A stretch of DNA of 64,000 bases from JABFRG01 sp038210445 (GTDB taxonomy: Bacteria; Myxococcota_A; Polyangia; Polyangiales; Polyangiaceae), in contig JBBQWQ010000005.1 in the NCBI GenBank assembly GCA_038210445.1, positions 62,001-126,000 on the forward strand. The letters are read 5' to 3'. The position numbers and the translations under genes are program-made. Below the pieces are notes generated by a model, which saw nothing but the letters and a program-made list of their open reading frames with translations, did not search any database and had not been told where the DNA came from. Below, piece by piece: positions 14,958 to 24,696 of this stretch. Each line of letters starts with the position of its first letter. Positions within the stretch are counted from its first letter, which is position 1.

Positions 14958-15721
14958 ACTTCGAGGGCCGCGACATCGTCATCGCCGTCGCCTTCGCCGT
15001 CTCTTTCGAGGCGGCGGTGGCGGTAGGTGTGTGGTCGAAGGCCCGCGAATCGGCGCGCCCGGTCTTGCAGGTGGAAGCCGAGATCGCCATTCCGGTAGCC
15101 ATCGCGCCGGTGGCCCGGGGAGCCGGCATCGGCGCGGTCGTGCCCCGCCCGGCGTCGCGTCCTGCTTCGCCCGATCGCCCCTCACCCGACAAGAACCCCG
15201 ACCCCAACACGTCGCCGTTGCCCTCGAGCGTGCCCACCTCGGCACCGAGCTCCTCGGTCGCGCCGCAGCCCGATGCGGGTCCGCCCGATCCCGCGGCCAC
15301 CGGCACCGCTGCAGGCCCCGTTTCCACTGGACCGGTAGGCCCCGCCACGACGGCCACCGGCGCCAGCACCGGCGGCGATGGCGATCCGCTCGCCGCGCAG
15401 CAGGCCGGCATGTACCGCGGTCAGCTCGACGGCTGGTTCTCGTCGCGGTTTCTCATTCGCGGCAAGGTCCCCTTCGACCAGCTGCAGCACCTGCGCGCCA
15501 CGGTGGTGGTCGACGTCGATCCTTCGTCGCGCACCGTTACGGGCTTTCGCATCGCGAAGCCCAGCGGCGATGCAGTCTTCGACGCCGAGCTCAATCGATC
15601 GCTCTCTGGCATTCAGGGCAGCGGCGCCTCCTTGCCCTCGCCTCCCGACGGCAGGCCCGAGCTGCTCGGTCCGCACGTCACACTATCGTTCAGTTGCACC
15701 TCCCGCGCGCGGTGTGAATAG
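14954..15721 (+). CDS. TolA/TonB-like energy transducer
   Basis: Predicted 255-residue periplasm-spanning protein. There is one N-terminal membrane anchor (about residues 8-27), a Pro/Ala/Ser/Thr-rich rod (about 40-150) instead of the usual charged TolA helix, and a C-terminal domain of TolA/TonB type (about 155-250: YRGQLDGWFSSRF, ATVVVDVDPSSRTVTGFRIAKPSGDAVFDAEL, with two Cys near the end). Its place between tolR and tolB says it acts as TolA, carrying motor force to Pal/TolB at the outer membrane. The Pro-rich rod makes TonB an equally fair name. Starts with an ATGA overlap. Confidence 0.88.
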   Translation: MNFEGRDIVIAVAFAVSFEAAVAVGVWSKARESARPVLQVEAEIAIPVAIAPVARGAGIGAVVPRPASRPASPDRPSPDKNPDPNTSPLPSSVPTSAPSSSVAPQPDAGPPDPAATGTAAGPVSTGPVGPATTATGASTGGDGDPLAAQQAGMYRGQLDGWFSSRFLIRGKVPFDQLQHLRATVVVDVDPSSRTVTGFRIAKPSGDAVFDAELNRSLSGIQGSGASLPSPPDGRPELLGPHVTLSFSCTSRARCE

Positions 15722-15734
15722 TAGGCATATATCC

Positions 15735-17027
15735 ATGGCATCGCTTCGCTGGCTCCCGCTCCCGCTCCTGGTCTTGCTGCCGTTTTCGGCCTCCGCGGCC
15801 GATCCGCCGCTGCCGGAGACGCCGCTCGGCACCGTCGACGTCACGGGGTCGGGCGGGGGCATCGTGCTCCAGCGCCTGGCCGTGGTGGTGCGGCCCTCAC
15901 ATCGCGAAGGCGACACCGCGCTCCAGCGCATCGCCAAGAACGACATGCTGCTCTCCGGGCAGTTCGAGGTGTACGCCGAGGGCAAAGCGCCGGGGGAGCT
16001 GGCCGAGAAGGAGGGCGAGGTCGACCTTGCACCCTTCGCCGCGCTGGGCGCCGACATCGTGGTGCGCGTCGGCAGTGAAGACACCGGCAACGTCAGCGAG
16101 CTCACCGGGCAGATCTACTTTCCCAAGAGCGGCAAGAAGGAGCCGGCTTTCACGCGCTCCATCCTGGGGCCCAAGGGCGCTTCGCGGCTCGCGGCCCACC
16201 GCCTCACCGACGCCGTTCTGGGTGCGCTCACCGGCCACGCCGGCGCCTTCGCCAGCCAGCTCACCTTCGTGGCCCGCTCCGGCACCGGTCAGCAGGTGTT
16301 CGTGGCCGACGCCGACGGCTTCGCGCCGCACACCTATGGTCCAGCCGGGCAGGTGGCGCTCTCGCCCGACTTCGGCCCCGGCGGTTCTGTGTATTATGCA
16401 CTGAGTAAGGACCGCAGCCCCTTTCGCTTTACCGAGGGCGAGAGCGCGCAGCCGGTGGCCTGGCCCATTGTGAAGGGAAACGTACTCGGCGTGGCCTTCG
16501 CGCCCGACCGCCATACGCTGGCGCTCACGGTCTCGAACGGCGTGGCCAGCGAGATTCTTTTGCGAGGCCCCGACGGCAACACGCGCTCGCTTCCCAGCCC
16601 GCAGAACGCGCATCACCCGGCCTTCGGTCCGCAGAACAAGCTGGCCTGGGTGGCCGGCGATCCGCCGCGCGTATTGGTGGAAGGTACACCCATCTCGCCG
16701 GCCGGCATTCCCGCCTCGTCGCCCACGTTCTGCGATTCGCCGCAGGGCCTTCTCATGGTGTTCTCGCTGGCCAGCGGCAAAGACAGCGCCATCTACACCA
16801 CCGACACCAAGGGCAACGGCCTCCGCCGCCTCACCAGCACCGGGCGCGACGACTCACCCGCCTGCAGCGCCGATGGGCGCCTCGTCGCCTACTTCTCCCG
16901 GCGCGCGCAGAACCCCGGCCTCTACGTCATGCCCATTCTGCTTCCCGGGCGCACCCAGCGCATTTTGCCCGACGTGGGCTCCGCGCTCCGATGGGGTCGT
17001 CCGGAAAAGGGCGCCGACGGCAAGTAG
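15735..17027 (+). CDS. tolB: Tol-Pal periplasmic beta-propeller TolB
   Basis: Predicted periplasmic TolB, 430 residues. A cleavable signal peptide (to SASAADP) is followed by an N-terminal alpha/beta domain (about 25-165: LQRIAKNDMLLSGQFEVY, GADIVVRVGSE) and a C-terminal WD40-like beta-propeller built of TolB repeats (ALSPDFGPGG, YTTDTKGNGLRRLTSTGRDDSPACSADGRLVAYFS, with the DxxPxxSPDG-type turn). TolB binds Pal and outer-membrane proteins. It is the last gene of the five-gene cluster, so the whole machine is encoded here. A small hairpin follows the stop. Confidence 0.93.
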   Translation: MASLRWLPLPLLVLLPFSASAADPPLPETPLGTVDVTGSGGGIVLQRLAVVVRPSHREGDTALQRIAKNDMLLSGQFEVYAEGKAPGELAEKEGEVDLAPFAALGADIVVRVGSEDTGNVSELTGQIYFPKSGKKEPAFTRSILGPKGASRLAAHRLTDAVLGALTGHAGAFASQLTFVARSGTGQQVFVADADGFAPHTYGPAGQVALSPDFGPGGSVYYALSKDRSPFRFTEGESAQPVAWPIVKGNVLGVAFAPDRHTLALTVSNGVASEILLRGPDGNTRSLPSPQNAHHPAFGPQNKLAWVAGDPPRVLVEGTPISPAGIPASSPTFCDSPQGLLMVFSLASGKDSAIYTTDTKGNGLRRLTSTGRDDSPACSADGRLVAYFSRRAQNPGLYVMPILLPGRTQRILPDVGSALRWGRPEKGADGK

Positions 17028-17042
17028 CTGCGGCGCGCCCGG

Positions 17043-17058
17043 CGAGACCGTGGTCTCG
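17043..17058 (+). terminator. Hairpin after tolB
   Basis: CGAGACC and GGTCTCG form a 7-bp inverted repeat around GT, 16 bases after the tolB stop. There is no T tract, so it may be a weak or factor-dependent terminator. The stretch from here to 17317 shows no convincing gene on either strand. Confidence 0.35.
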
Positions 17059-17317
17059 TCGGCTCGGTAGAGGGCGCTTCGCACTACTGCGAGACCTTGG
17101 GGTTGCGGCGTCCACGAATTTCGGCGGTCTCACCGCTTCGGTCCCGCGGCCGCGATGCAACTGCAACATACATGCGAATCGGACGCGCACCTCTCGCAGT
17201 AAAATTGGTCTCGGTTTCCAGCGTCGCGCGGCCTGCAGCGCAATGGCCAGCAGCACTACCAACGTCGCGATACATCGCGGGCGCATGCGACCAACATGCG
17301 CAACGTCGCCCCCGCTT

Positions 17318-17704
17318 TCATCCCCCAAGGTGCCCGCGCGCCGAGGCCACTAGGTCGCGGAACAGGCTGCGCAGGTCGGTGTCGCGATGGGCCAGGGCGA
17401 TGCACGGTGGTAGGCAGTTCTCCAGAGCTTCCCACTGGCGCCCGCTCCCCAGCACCACCGGCGGCGGGTTGGAGAGCAGCATGAGCGCCATCGTCGCGCG
17501 CATGTCGGACGCGATGAAGAGCAGGTGGAAGCGCTCGGTGCGCAGGTCGACCAAGGTCTCCGCAAGGGTGCCCCGCCACTCCACCACCTCTGCAGCGCCT
17601 TCGAGGGCGCCGTGCCAGCGCAGGTGATCGGCATCGTCACCCACCGCGACGACGCGAAGCTCGACGGAGGGAGCAGCGGGACCAAGAGACGGGGAGCGAT
17701 TCAT
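17318..17704 (-). CDS. Hypothetical protein, degenerate receiver-like
   Basis: Unrecognised 128-residue cytoplasmic protein. The ATG at 17704 is chosen because the sequence becomes protein-like there. The layout of short hydrophobic strands and helices (ELRVVAVGDD, FHLLFIASDM, PPPVVLGSG, CIALAHRDTDLRSLFRDLV) resembles the alpha/beta order of a response-regulator receiver domain, but the phospho-acceptor Asp, Thr/Ser and Lys are not evident, so it would be a pseudo-receiver at best. No neighbour on its strand is close enough to form an operon. It is convergent with tolB and divergent from the Fur-like site region. Confidence 0.55.
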   Translation of the reverse strand: MNRSPSLGPAAPSVELRVVAVGDDADHLRWHGALEGAAEVVEWRGTLAETLVDLRTERFHLLFIASDMRATMALMLLSNPPPVVLGSGRQWEALENCLPPCIALAHRDTDLRSLFRDLVASARGHLGG

Positions 17705-17907
17705 CGGTGTCGACGCCCGCACTGCGAGCGCCGTGCCGCGTCATTTGCCCGGCAACTTGCACCGGTATCGGCGCGTCGTTGCGTCGGGGCTACAGCGACT
17801 GCGGTGCGCGCGCTACGTGCGTGCGCGGCGCGTGCCCCTGACGCAGTTCGGAGGCATCTCGACCATGATCGGCCGCAAGATTATGAAATTGTTATCTATG
17901 CCTATTG

Positions 17908-17930
17908 ATATTGAAAGTGACTTTCAATAT
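17908..17930. promoter_or_regulatory. Fur-like 7-1-7 inverted-repeat operator
   Basis: A perfect inverted repeat of 11-bp arms around one base (ATATTGAAAGT-G-ACTTTCAATAT). Its inner part, TGAAAGT-G-ACTTTCA, has the 7-1-7 geometry of Fur boxes. It sits in a conspicuously AT-rich pocket (about 17880-17936) and ends 15 bases before the ATG at 17946, where a repressor would block transcription or translation. Fur is the best guess; another dimeric repressor is possible. Confidence 0.65.
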
Positions 17931-17945
17931 TGTTAGTGCAGGGGC

Positions 17946-18764
17946 ATGAAGCCGATCACCTGCGGGCTGAGCGCCTTTCTCCTCGTTCTCGTCTCGGGGG
18001 CCGCCTCTGCCAACCCGCGGCCACTGCCCTTCACGTACACCTACGAGACGCTCGCCCAGGGCGATACCGAGGTGGAGCAGTACTTCGACTTCGTGCCTCT
18101 TCGCGCCATCGACCTCGCATCGGGGTCGCCGCGCTGGTACGGCGCGATGCAGTTTCAAACCGAGGTGGAGCTTGGCGTCACCAATCGCCTGGAGCTCGCT
18201 CTCTACGCGGTGCTGGCGCCGAGCCCGGGTGACTCGCTCACGCAAACCGCCTCGCTCACCGAGACCAACGGCGTGAAGCAGCGCCTCCGCTACCGCATCG
18301 CCGAGCAAGGGCAGCTGCCGCTGGACATCGGGCTCTACGGCGAGGTGGTGGAGAACACGCAGGAGATCGAGCTCGAGGCCAAGCTCGTGCTGGTGAAGCG
18401 CTTCGGCAACTTTCGCATGGCCACCAACCTGTGGGTCGAGACGGAGTTTTACTTTCGTGGCGATCGCGAGCTGGTGCTCAACCCGACGCTGGGCATGACC
18501 TATCAGGTGACGCCCACCCTCCACTTCGGCATCGACTCCTGGATGCGCAAGGAGCTGGTGCTCGACCGGAGCACGCGCGATCAGGGTGGCTCGTTCAACC
18601 GTCAGGCCCACGTGTATGCGGGGCCTGGCGTCCTCTTCAACTTCGGGCGCGTGTGGTGGGCGAATGCCGTGTACGCGCGCATCGACGAGCTCGGTCGCAC
18701 CATGAATCCGGGCGACAGCTTCGGAAATGTGTGGTTTCGAAGTATTCTAGGAGTCGAGCTATGA
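17946..18764 (+). CDS. Outer-membrane beta-barrel protein
   Basis: Predicted exported protein of 272 residues. The signal peptide ends at ASANP. The rest is made of alternating amphipathic strands rich in aromatic residues with no long hydrophobic helix (FTYTYETLAQGDTEVEQYFDF, LGVTNRLELALYAVLAP, KQRLRYRIAEQGQLPLDIGLYGEV, NLWVETEFYF, AHVYAGPGVLFNFG) and a terminal strand ending in L, all typical of a barrel of 12 or more strands. The stop overlaps the start of a small cytochrome lipoprotein (ATGA). A Fur-like operator lies directly upstream, so the pair may be made when iron is scarce. The substrate is unknown. Confidence 0.82.
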   Translation: MKPITCGLSAFLLVLVSGAASANPRPLPFTYTYETLAQGDTEVEQYFDFVPLRAIDLASGSPRWYGAMQFQTEVELGVTNRLELALYAVLAPSPGDSLTQTASLTETNGVKQRLRYRIAEQGQLPLDIGLYGEVVENTQEIELEAKLVLVKRFGNFRMATNLWVETEFYFRGDRELVLNPTLGMTYQVTPTLHFGIDSWMRKELVLDRSTRDQGGSFNRQAHVYAGPGVLFNFGRVWWANAVYARIDELGRTMNPGDSFGNVWFRSILGVEL

Positions 18765-19063
18765 GTCGGTCTATATCGATTGCGCTGCTGGCGGCGAGCA
18801 CTGTCGCTCTCTTGGGAATCGCGTGCACGCCGCCCAAGGACGCTTGGTCCGACGATCCGCGGCCCATCGTCACCCTGTGGCGCTCCAAGTGCTCGCTCTG
18901 CCACACCCGCGTGGAGCCCGGTGCCCGCACGCCCGAAAAGTTCCACGAGGCCTTGAGCCGCCACCACGTGCGCGTGCACCTCACCGACCCCGAGTGGGTG
19001 GAGCTCGAGGCTTTCCTCGCGAACAAGCCAGCGCCTGCGCCTGCCGCGACCGCGACGCCCTAG
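18761..19063 (+). CDS. Small one-haem cytochrome c-like lipoprotein
   Basis: Predicted 100-residue lipoprotein: signal peptide ending at LGIACTP, then a compact domain with a single c-type haem site CSLCH and possible distal ligands further on (RHHVRVHL), and a Pro/Ala-rich tail. The length suits a minimal mono-haem cytochrome attached to the periplasmic face of a membrane. It is translationally coupled (ATGA) to the barrel protein upstream and shares its Fur-like operator, so the two probably act together, for example in metal reduction or haem handling at the outer membrane. That role is inference. Confidence 0.8.
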   Translation: MSRSISIALLAASTVALLGIACTPPKDAWSDDPRPIVTLWRSKCSLCHTRVEPGARTPEKFHEALSRHHVRVHLTDPEWVELEAFLANKPAPAPAATATP

Positions 19064-19453
19064 CGATGCGCATTCCCGCCAGCGCGGCAAAGCATTGCCC
19101 TCGTCGAAGCCCGTGCTCGAAGGGTCTTCGAAGATCGGAACACACTTACACGCGCGCGTGCCCACGTAGCAGCTCGCCCCGTCCGTGCAGGCTGCCGTGC
19201 CTGGCACATCGGGGTTGGGGGGCCGCAACGCTTCCGAGAAATGGCACGCTGCGCTCCTGCGTTACAGTGATGTCTCGGCCGGCAGCGAACGGGCGCGCAC
19301 CGAAGTCGAAGACCTGGTCTCCCGCCGAAGCAACGAAGGTGCGGCCGAGGGCAACTCGACCTCAGCTGCCCGCCGTCAAGCGAAGCTCCTGAAACGACGA
19401 CACCCGCGACGCTCGAGGGCGCCGCGGGTGGGAGGGGAAGGGGAGTGCCGCGC
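19064..19453. other. Gene-poor stretch with Cys-rich remnant
   Basis: No complete gene is evident in these 390 bases. On the minus strand, from an ATG at 19228, the frame reads VPGTAACTDGASCYVGTRAC followed by KCVP, which looks like a piece of the Cys-rich domains found in myxobacterial lipoproteins, but no signal peptide precedes it and the frame soon becomes non-coding in character. It may be a decayed gene. The right end holds the probable terminator of the ATP synthase operon. Confidence 0.4.
19401..19430 (-). terminator. Probable terminator after atpG
   Basis: An 8-bp inverted repeat CACCCGCG/CGCGGGTG with a 14-base loop lies 24 bases beyond the atpG stop. Read on the minus strand it is followed by TCGTCGTTT, a weak T-rich tail. 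It marks the end of the ATP synthase operon, so atpD and atpC are not co-transcribed here. Confidence 0.5.
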
Positions 19454-20374
19454 TCAGTCTTTGAGAGCTTCGGCGCCGCCCACGATCTCCATGAGCTCCT
19501 TGGTGATGCCGGCCTGACGCGCGCGGTTGTACACGAGGGTCAGGCGCCCGATCATGTCCTTGGCGTTGCGGGTGGCGGCGTCCATGGCGCTCATGCGGGC
19601 GCCGAACTCACTGGCCTGGCTCTCGAGGAGCGCGCGATAGATGGTGATGTCGATGTACATCGGCACCAGGCTATCGAGCAGCTGCTCGCGGTCGGGCTCG
19701 AACGCGAACTCGGTGCTGGTGGGCGCCGCGTTCTTGTCGATCGATTTTTCGGGCGCGCGGAGCGGAAGCAAGGGCTCCACCGTGAGCGTCTGGGTGATGG
19801 CGCTCTTGAACTCGTTGTAGATGAGATAGATGGCGTCGTACTCGCCCTTTTTGTAGCGGGAGACGAGCCACTCGGAGACGACCTTCACGCGGCCGAGCTC
19901 CAGGCCTTCCATCATGCGAAGAAAGTCGTGGTCGACGGTGCCCTTGCGGCGCTGCAGGTACTCGCGGGCCTTCTTGCCGATGGTCGCGAACGTGACGGTG
20001 ACGCCGGCGGCTTCTTGCTTCTTCCACTCGCGCTCGGCAGCCTTGCTGATGCTGGCGTTGAACGCACCGCAGAGGCCGCGGTCGCTGGAGAGCACGACGT
20101 AGAGGACCTTCTTCTCGGGGCGACGCACCAGCAGCGGGTGGAGAGGAGTTTCCACCACGTCGATGGACGCGTCCTTGTCTTCCTTGTCGGCCACGGCCGA
20201 GGCCGCGACCGAGCTGAGGATCTCGCTGGTCTTCACCGCGTAGGGGCGAAGGGCGACGATGCGCTGCTGCGCGCGGGTGAGGCGCGCACCGGCCACCATT
20301 TTCATGGCGCGCGTGATCTTCTGCGTCGATTTGACGCTGCTGATCCGCTTACGAATGGTCTTTAGCGAGGGCAT
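19454..20374 (-). CDS. atpG: ATP synthase gamma subunit
   Basis: Predicted rotor shaft of F1, 306 residues. The N-terminus has the family start (IRKRISSVKSTQKITRAMKM) and the C-terminus the matching helix (ARMSAMDAATRNAKDMIGRLTLVYNRARQAGITKELMEIVGG); between them lies the Rossmann-like domain (VLYVVLSSDRGLCGAFN). It is slightly longer than the usual 285-295 residues because of a loop around 195-215. It is the last gene of the operon, three bases after atpA. The beta subunit that normally follows is not in this window. Confidence 0.97.
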   Translation of the reverse strand: MPSLKTIRKRISSVKSTQKITRAMKMVAGARLTRAQQRIVALRPYAVKTSEILSSVAASAVADKEDKDASIDVVETPLHPLLVRRPEKKVLYVVLSSDRGLCGAFNASISKAAEREWKKQEAAGVTVTFATIGKKAREYLQRRKGTVDHDFLRMMEGLELGRVKVVSEWLVSRYKKGEYDAIYLIYNEFKSAITQTLTVEPLLPLRAPEKSIDKNAAPTSTEFAFEPDREQLLDSLVPMYIDITIYRALLESQASEFGARMSAMDAATRNAKDMIGRLTLVYNRARQAGITKELMEIVGGAEALKD

Positions 20375-20377
20375 CCG

Positions 20378-22060
<1,683 letters not shown>

Positions 22061-22130
22061 GGTTCAATCGTCCTTGGCGTTACGGTGCGAGTCGGTGGCG
22101 GGAAAGGAGACTTCAGAGTCGAGCTCAGAG

Positions 22131-22673
22131 TCAACTGGGGAGCATCTGGCCTTTGATCTGCGAGAGGCGCGCCCTGAGCGAACCGTCGTAGATCGTGTCG
22201 CCGATGCGGGCGATGACGCCGGCGAGAAGGCTCTCGTCGACGCGCGAATCGATGGCGATCTTCTTGCCGGTGAGGCGCTCGAGCTGCGCCTGGAGCTTTT
22301 GCGCGTACTCCGCGCTGAGCGGGCGCGCGGCGATGACCTCGGCGCGCACCAGGCCGCGCTGGGCGTCGGCGAGCTCGCGCAGGCTGCGGGCAATCTGCGG
22401 GAGCGCGCGGAGGCGGCGGCGATCGCCGAGGAGGAGCAGCGTGTTGCGAACGGTAGGGCTCACCTGGCTGCGCTCGGCAAGCTCGCCCAGGATGGCGCGC
22501 TTGGCTTCGATGGCCACCAGAGGGTTCTCGAGCGCAGCTTGCAGCTCTTCGGACGAATCGTACGACTCGGCGAGGTTCACCAGCTCCTGGGTGAGCTGGT
22601 CGAGGTTGCCTTGCTCTTGCCCGATCTCGAACAGGGCGCGGGCATAGCGACGGGAGATTTCGCTGGGGATCAC
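22131..22673 (-). CDS. atpH: ATP synthase delta subunit
   Basis: Predicted stator-connecting subunit of F1, 180 residues. It starts with GTG in a GTGA overlap with the stop of atpF; a longer reading upstream lies inside atpF and is rejected. The family pattern is clear: SEISRRYARALFEIGQEQG at the N-terminus, a helical body (NPLVAIEAKRAILGEL, TVRNTLLLLGDRRRL) and the C-terminal LSAEYAQKLQAQLERLTGKKIAIDSRVDESLLAGV with GDTIYDGSLRARL. It joins the b subunits to alpha at the top of F1. A 70-base gap separates it from atpA. Confidence 0.96.
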   Translation of the reverse strand: MIPSEISRRYARALFEIGQEQGNLDQLTQELVNLAESYDSSEELQAALENPLVAIEAKRAILGELAERSQVSPTVRNTLLLLGDRRRLRALPQIARSLRELADAQRGLVRAEVIAARPLSAEYAQKLQAQLERLTGKKIAIDSRVDESLLAGVIARIGDTIYDGSLRARLSQIKGQMLPS

Positions 22674-23434
22674 GAGGCCACCTCGGCGGTCTTCGGTTTG
22701 CTTGCCAGCTCGAGGAGGAACTCGGCGCACAGGCGCTCGTGGTCTTCGGGGGTGATCTGGCTCTGAAGGAGCGACTCGGCGCGGCCCATGGCGGCTTCCA
22801 CGGTCTCGCGCGTGAGGTCGAGCTTGGCCTGGCGGGACTCCTGCTCCACGAGGAAGACAGCGTCGCGCTTCATGCGGTCGGCCTTCTCTCGGGCGTCTTG
22901 GATGAGGCGATCGCGCTCCGCCTTGCCGGCCTCTTCGAGGGCCTTCTTGGTGGTCTCGAGGTCCTTGTCGAGGTTGCCGAGGTCGGCCTGGTACTTCTTG
23001 GCGCGGGCTTCGGCTTCCTTCTTCTGCCGCGTGGCCTCTTCGATGTCCTTGGCAATGACGTCTTTGCGGTTCTTCAGCGCGTCGGCCACCGGCTTCTTGC
23101 CGGCCCGGTAGTAGATGAAGAGGAGGATCGCGAAGTTGATGACCAGCGCCGCGTACGGCGGCTGCTTCTTGTTGCTGAAGTCGGCCCAGTTGATGGGGCC
23201 GGGGCCGTGGTGCTCGCCACCTTCGTGCTCGGCGCCTTCGTGCGCCTCGGCCTGCTCGACGGCGTGCTCGCCTGCCGCTGCGGCGTGAGAATCGCCGTGG
23301 GGGACGAGGGGCGTGGTGGCTCCGTTGGGGAGATGCACCTTGGGCTGCGCCTCCGGGAGCTTGTCGGCGTAGGCGGCGGCGGTGGCGACGAAGGCGGCCA
23401 GACCGAAGGCGAGTGCGATGCGCTTGGTGGACAT
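22670..23434 (-). CDS. atpF: ATP synthase b subunit with signal peptide and His-rich N-terminus
   Basis: Predicted stator stalk subunit, 254 residues, much longer than the usual 155-170. The extra part is N-terminal: a cleavable-looking signal peptide (MSTKRIALAFGLAAFVATAA) and a His/Glu-rich stretch (EHAVEQAEAHEGAEHEGGEHH) before the normal membrane helix (YAALVINFAILLFIYYRAG). A long coiled coil (about 120-235) follows. The extra region should face the periplasm, where His and Glu could bind metal ions. It overlaps atpH downstream (GTGA) and the b' gene upstream (ATGA). Confidence 0.94.
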   Translation of the reverse strand: MSTKRIALAFGLAAFVATAAAYADKLPEAQPKVHLPNGATTPLVPHGDSHAAAAGEHAVEQAEAHEGAEHEGGEHHGPGPINWADFSNKKQPPYAALVINFAILLFIYYRAGKKPVADALKNRKDVIAKDIEEATRQKKEAEARAKKYQADLGNLDKDLETTKKALEEAGKAERDRLIQDAREKADRMKRDAVFLVEQESRQAKLDLTRETVEAAMGRAESLLQSQITPEDHERLCAEFLLELASKPKTAEVAS

Positions 23435-23931
23435 CAGCCGACCTGCCTTCCGAGTACGCGGGTGGCCAGCTCGGCGCCCAGCGAAGCGGCTTCTCGTTCG
23501 AGCTCCTGCCGCGCCAAAGCGACCTCTCCTCGCAAGCGATTCCGTCCGTCGTCCATCGTCCTGGCGGTCTCCGTTCGCACTTCGGCGAGAATGTCGTTCT
23601 CGGCTTTGGTGCCTTCCGCGCGCAGCTTGTCGCGCTCCTGGTTGGCGACGCCGCGAGCCTTTTGCATGGCCGCTTCGTACTTGGCTTGCGCCTCGGCCGA
23701 CGCGCGGTCGAGCTTGAGACCTTCGGCGCGCGCGCCTTCGATGCGCCGCTCGCGCTCCTCGAACAGCTTGAGCATGGGGTCGAAGAGGACCGGCTTCAAC
23801 ACCAGCAGGAGGACGATGAAGAGCCCGACCTGCACGAAGACGGTGAGGTCGAGGTCGACGTCGATGGCTCCCTCGGAAGCGGACCCCGAGACGAGCGACT
23901 GCGCGGAAATGACGAGGTTGTTTAGGGTCAT
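23434..23931 (-). CDS. ATP synthase b' subunit
   Basis: Predicted second stator stalk subunit, 165 residues, first gene of this operon segment. An N-terminal membrane helix (LTVFVQVGLFIVLLLVLKPVLFDPML) is followed by a charged coiled coil running to the end (EERERRIEGARAEGLKLDR, NRLRGEVALARQELEREAASL). Together with AtpF it should form a b/b' heterodimer, as in photosynthetic and many deltaproteobacterial enzymes. The ATG at 23931 is chosen because the sequence upstream is non-coding in character. Its stop overlaps the atpF start (ATGA). Confidence 0.93.
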   Translation of the reverse strand: MTLNNLVISAQSLVSGSASEGAIDVDLDLTVFVQVGLFIVLLLVLKPVLFDPMLKLFEERERRIEGARAEGLKLDRASAEAQAKYEAAMQKARGVANQERDKLRAEGTKAENDILAEVRTETARTMDDGRNRLRGEVALARQELEREAASLGAELATRVLGRQVG

Positions 23932-24134
23932 AGCGGGTGCGGGCGGGGGGCGCGCGGGGCGCCAGTTTGGCGGAAAAGCAGCGTGCCCAATACGCCGCGG
24001 CGATACCATTCTCGGCGTCTCCCTACAAGAGCCGTGGGGCCGCAATTTTTTCGCGCGAAAATGCGGGGAAACGGGCACGGCAACACCGTGAGGCCGCTCG
24101 CTCGAGCTCGCGCCCGGGCGCGGTCGCGGCTGCG

Positions 24135-24335
24135 TCAGTCTTCGCGGCTGGTGACGATGAGGGTGGGGACGCCGCTGCGGATGGCGGTGGTGACGCGCGC
24201 CACGCCTTCGGATTTGGCGAAGGCCTGCATGTCGCCCTGGTCGTCCATGAACGTGGAGAACCGGGCCCACACTTCGCGGGCCTCGTCGTCTCCCAGCTTC
24301 ACGCCGTCTACTTCAACCGCCAGCCGAGAACCCAT
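24135..24335 (-). CDS. Small conserved-looking hypothetical protein
   Basis: A 66-residue protein of unknown function, rich in charged residues (GSRLAVEVDGVKLGDDEAR, FMDDQGDMQAFAKSEGVARV) with an amphipathic helix in the middle and a short terminal strand (TLIVTSRED). There is no signal peptide or membrane segment. Codon use is normal for the genome and its composition is protein-like, unlike overlapping frames. It stands alone upstream of the ATP synthase operon on the same strand. Confidence 0.65.
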   Translation of the reverse strand: MGSRLAVEVDGVKLGDDEAREVWARFSTFMDDQGDMQAFAKSEGVARVTTAIRSGVPTLIVTSRED

Positions 24336-24695
24336 GCACTTGACCCAACTCTACCATGCTCGGCGGGGCCGGAGAAAAAACACGGCCTCGGTGCTCAAGC
24401 CGCACAACGTCTTCGCGCACCGGGGCCCCGAAGGCTCGACGATGTACAACATCGACTTCGGCCCGGCCAACCGACCGCCGACTGGAGCGCCCGTGCCAGC
24501 ACCCTCACCAAAACACCACCAGCGGGTGGAAGCCCCCAGCCGCCAAGGACGCCTCCGTGGCCGACGCTTGCGTCGGTGCGCCCCACCGCGATCCCGGTTC
24601 CCGACCCGATCCCGGTTCCGGTCCCGACGCGCACGCCAGTGCCCACGCCCACTCCCAAGCTCGACGTGACCACCCGGTGGGGTCGCCGCTACTGA
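24334..24695 (+). pseudogene. Frameshifted Pro-rich reading frame
   Basis: From an ATG at 24334 one frame reads LKPHNVFAHRGPEGSTMYN and DFGPANRPPTGAPVPAPSPK. At about 24510 the sense continues in the next frame as TPPAGGSPQPPRTPPWP, then a run of PV and PT pairs (IPVPDPIPVPVPTRTPVP) and KLDVTTRWGRRY before a stop at 24695. The smooth continuation of the Pro-rich composition across frames suggests one frameshift in a former gene of about 120 codons. Nothing else convincing lies in this stretch. It could instead be chance; I do not recognise the family. Confidence 0.3.
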
Positions 24696-24696
24696 A

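Noticed and set aside
19193..19215. TGGCAC-like sigma-54 -24 element
   Set aside because: No TTGC-type -12 element follows at the right spacing and no gene starts downstream.
24395..24673. Minus-strand frame rich in Gly/Val/Thr repeats
   Set aside because: It is the antisense of the Pro-rich repeat and lacks a ribosome binding site or conserved features.
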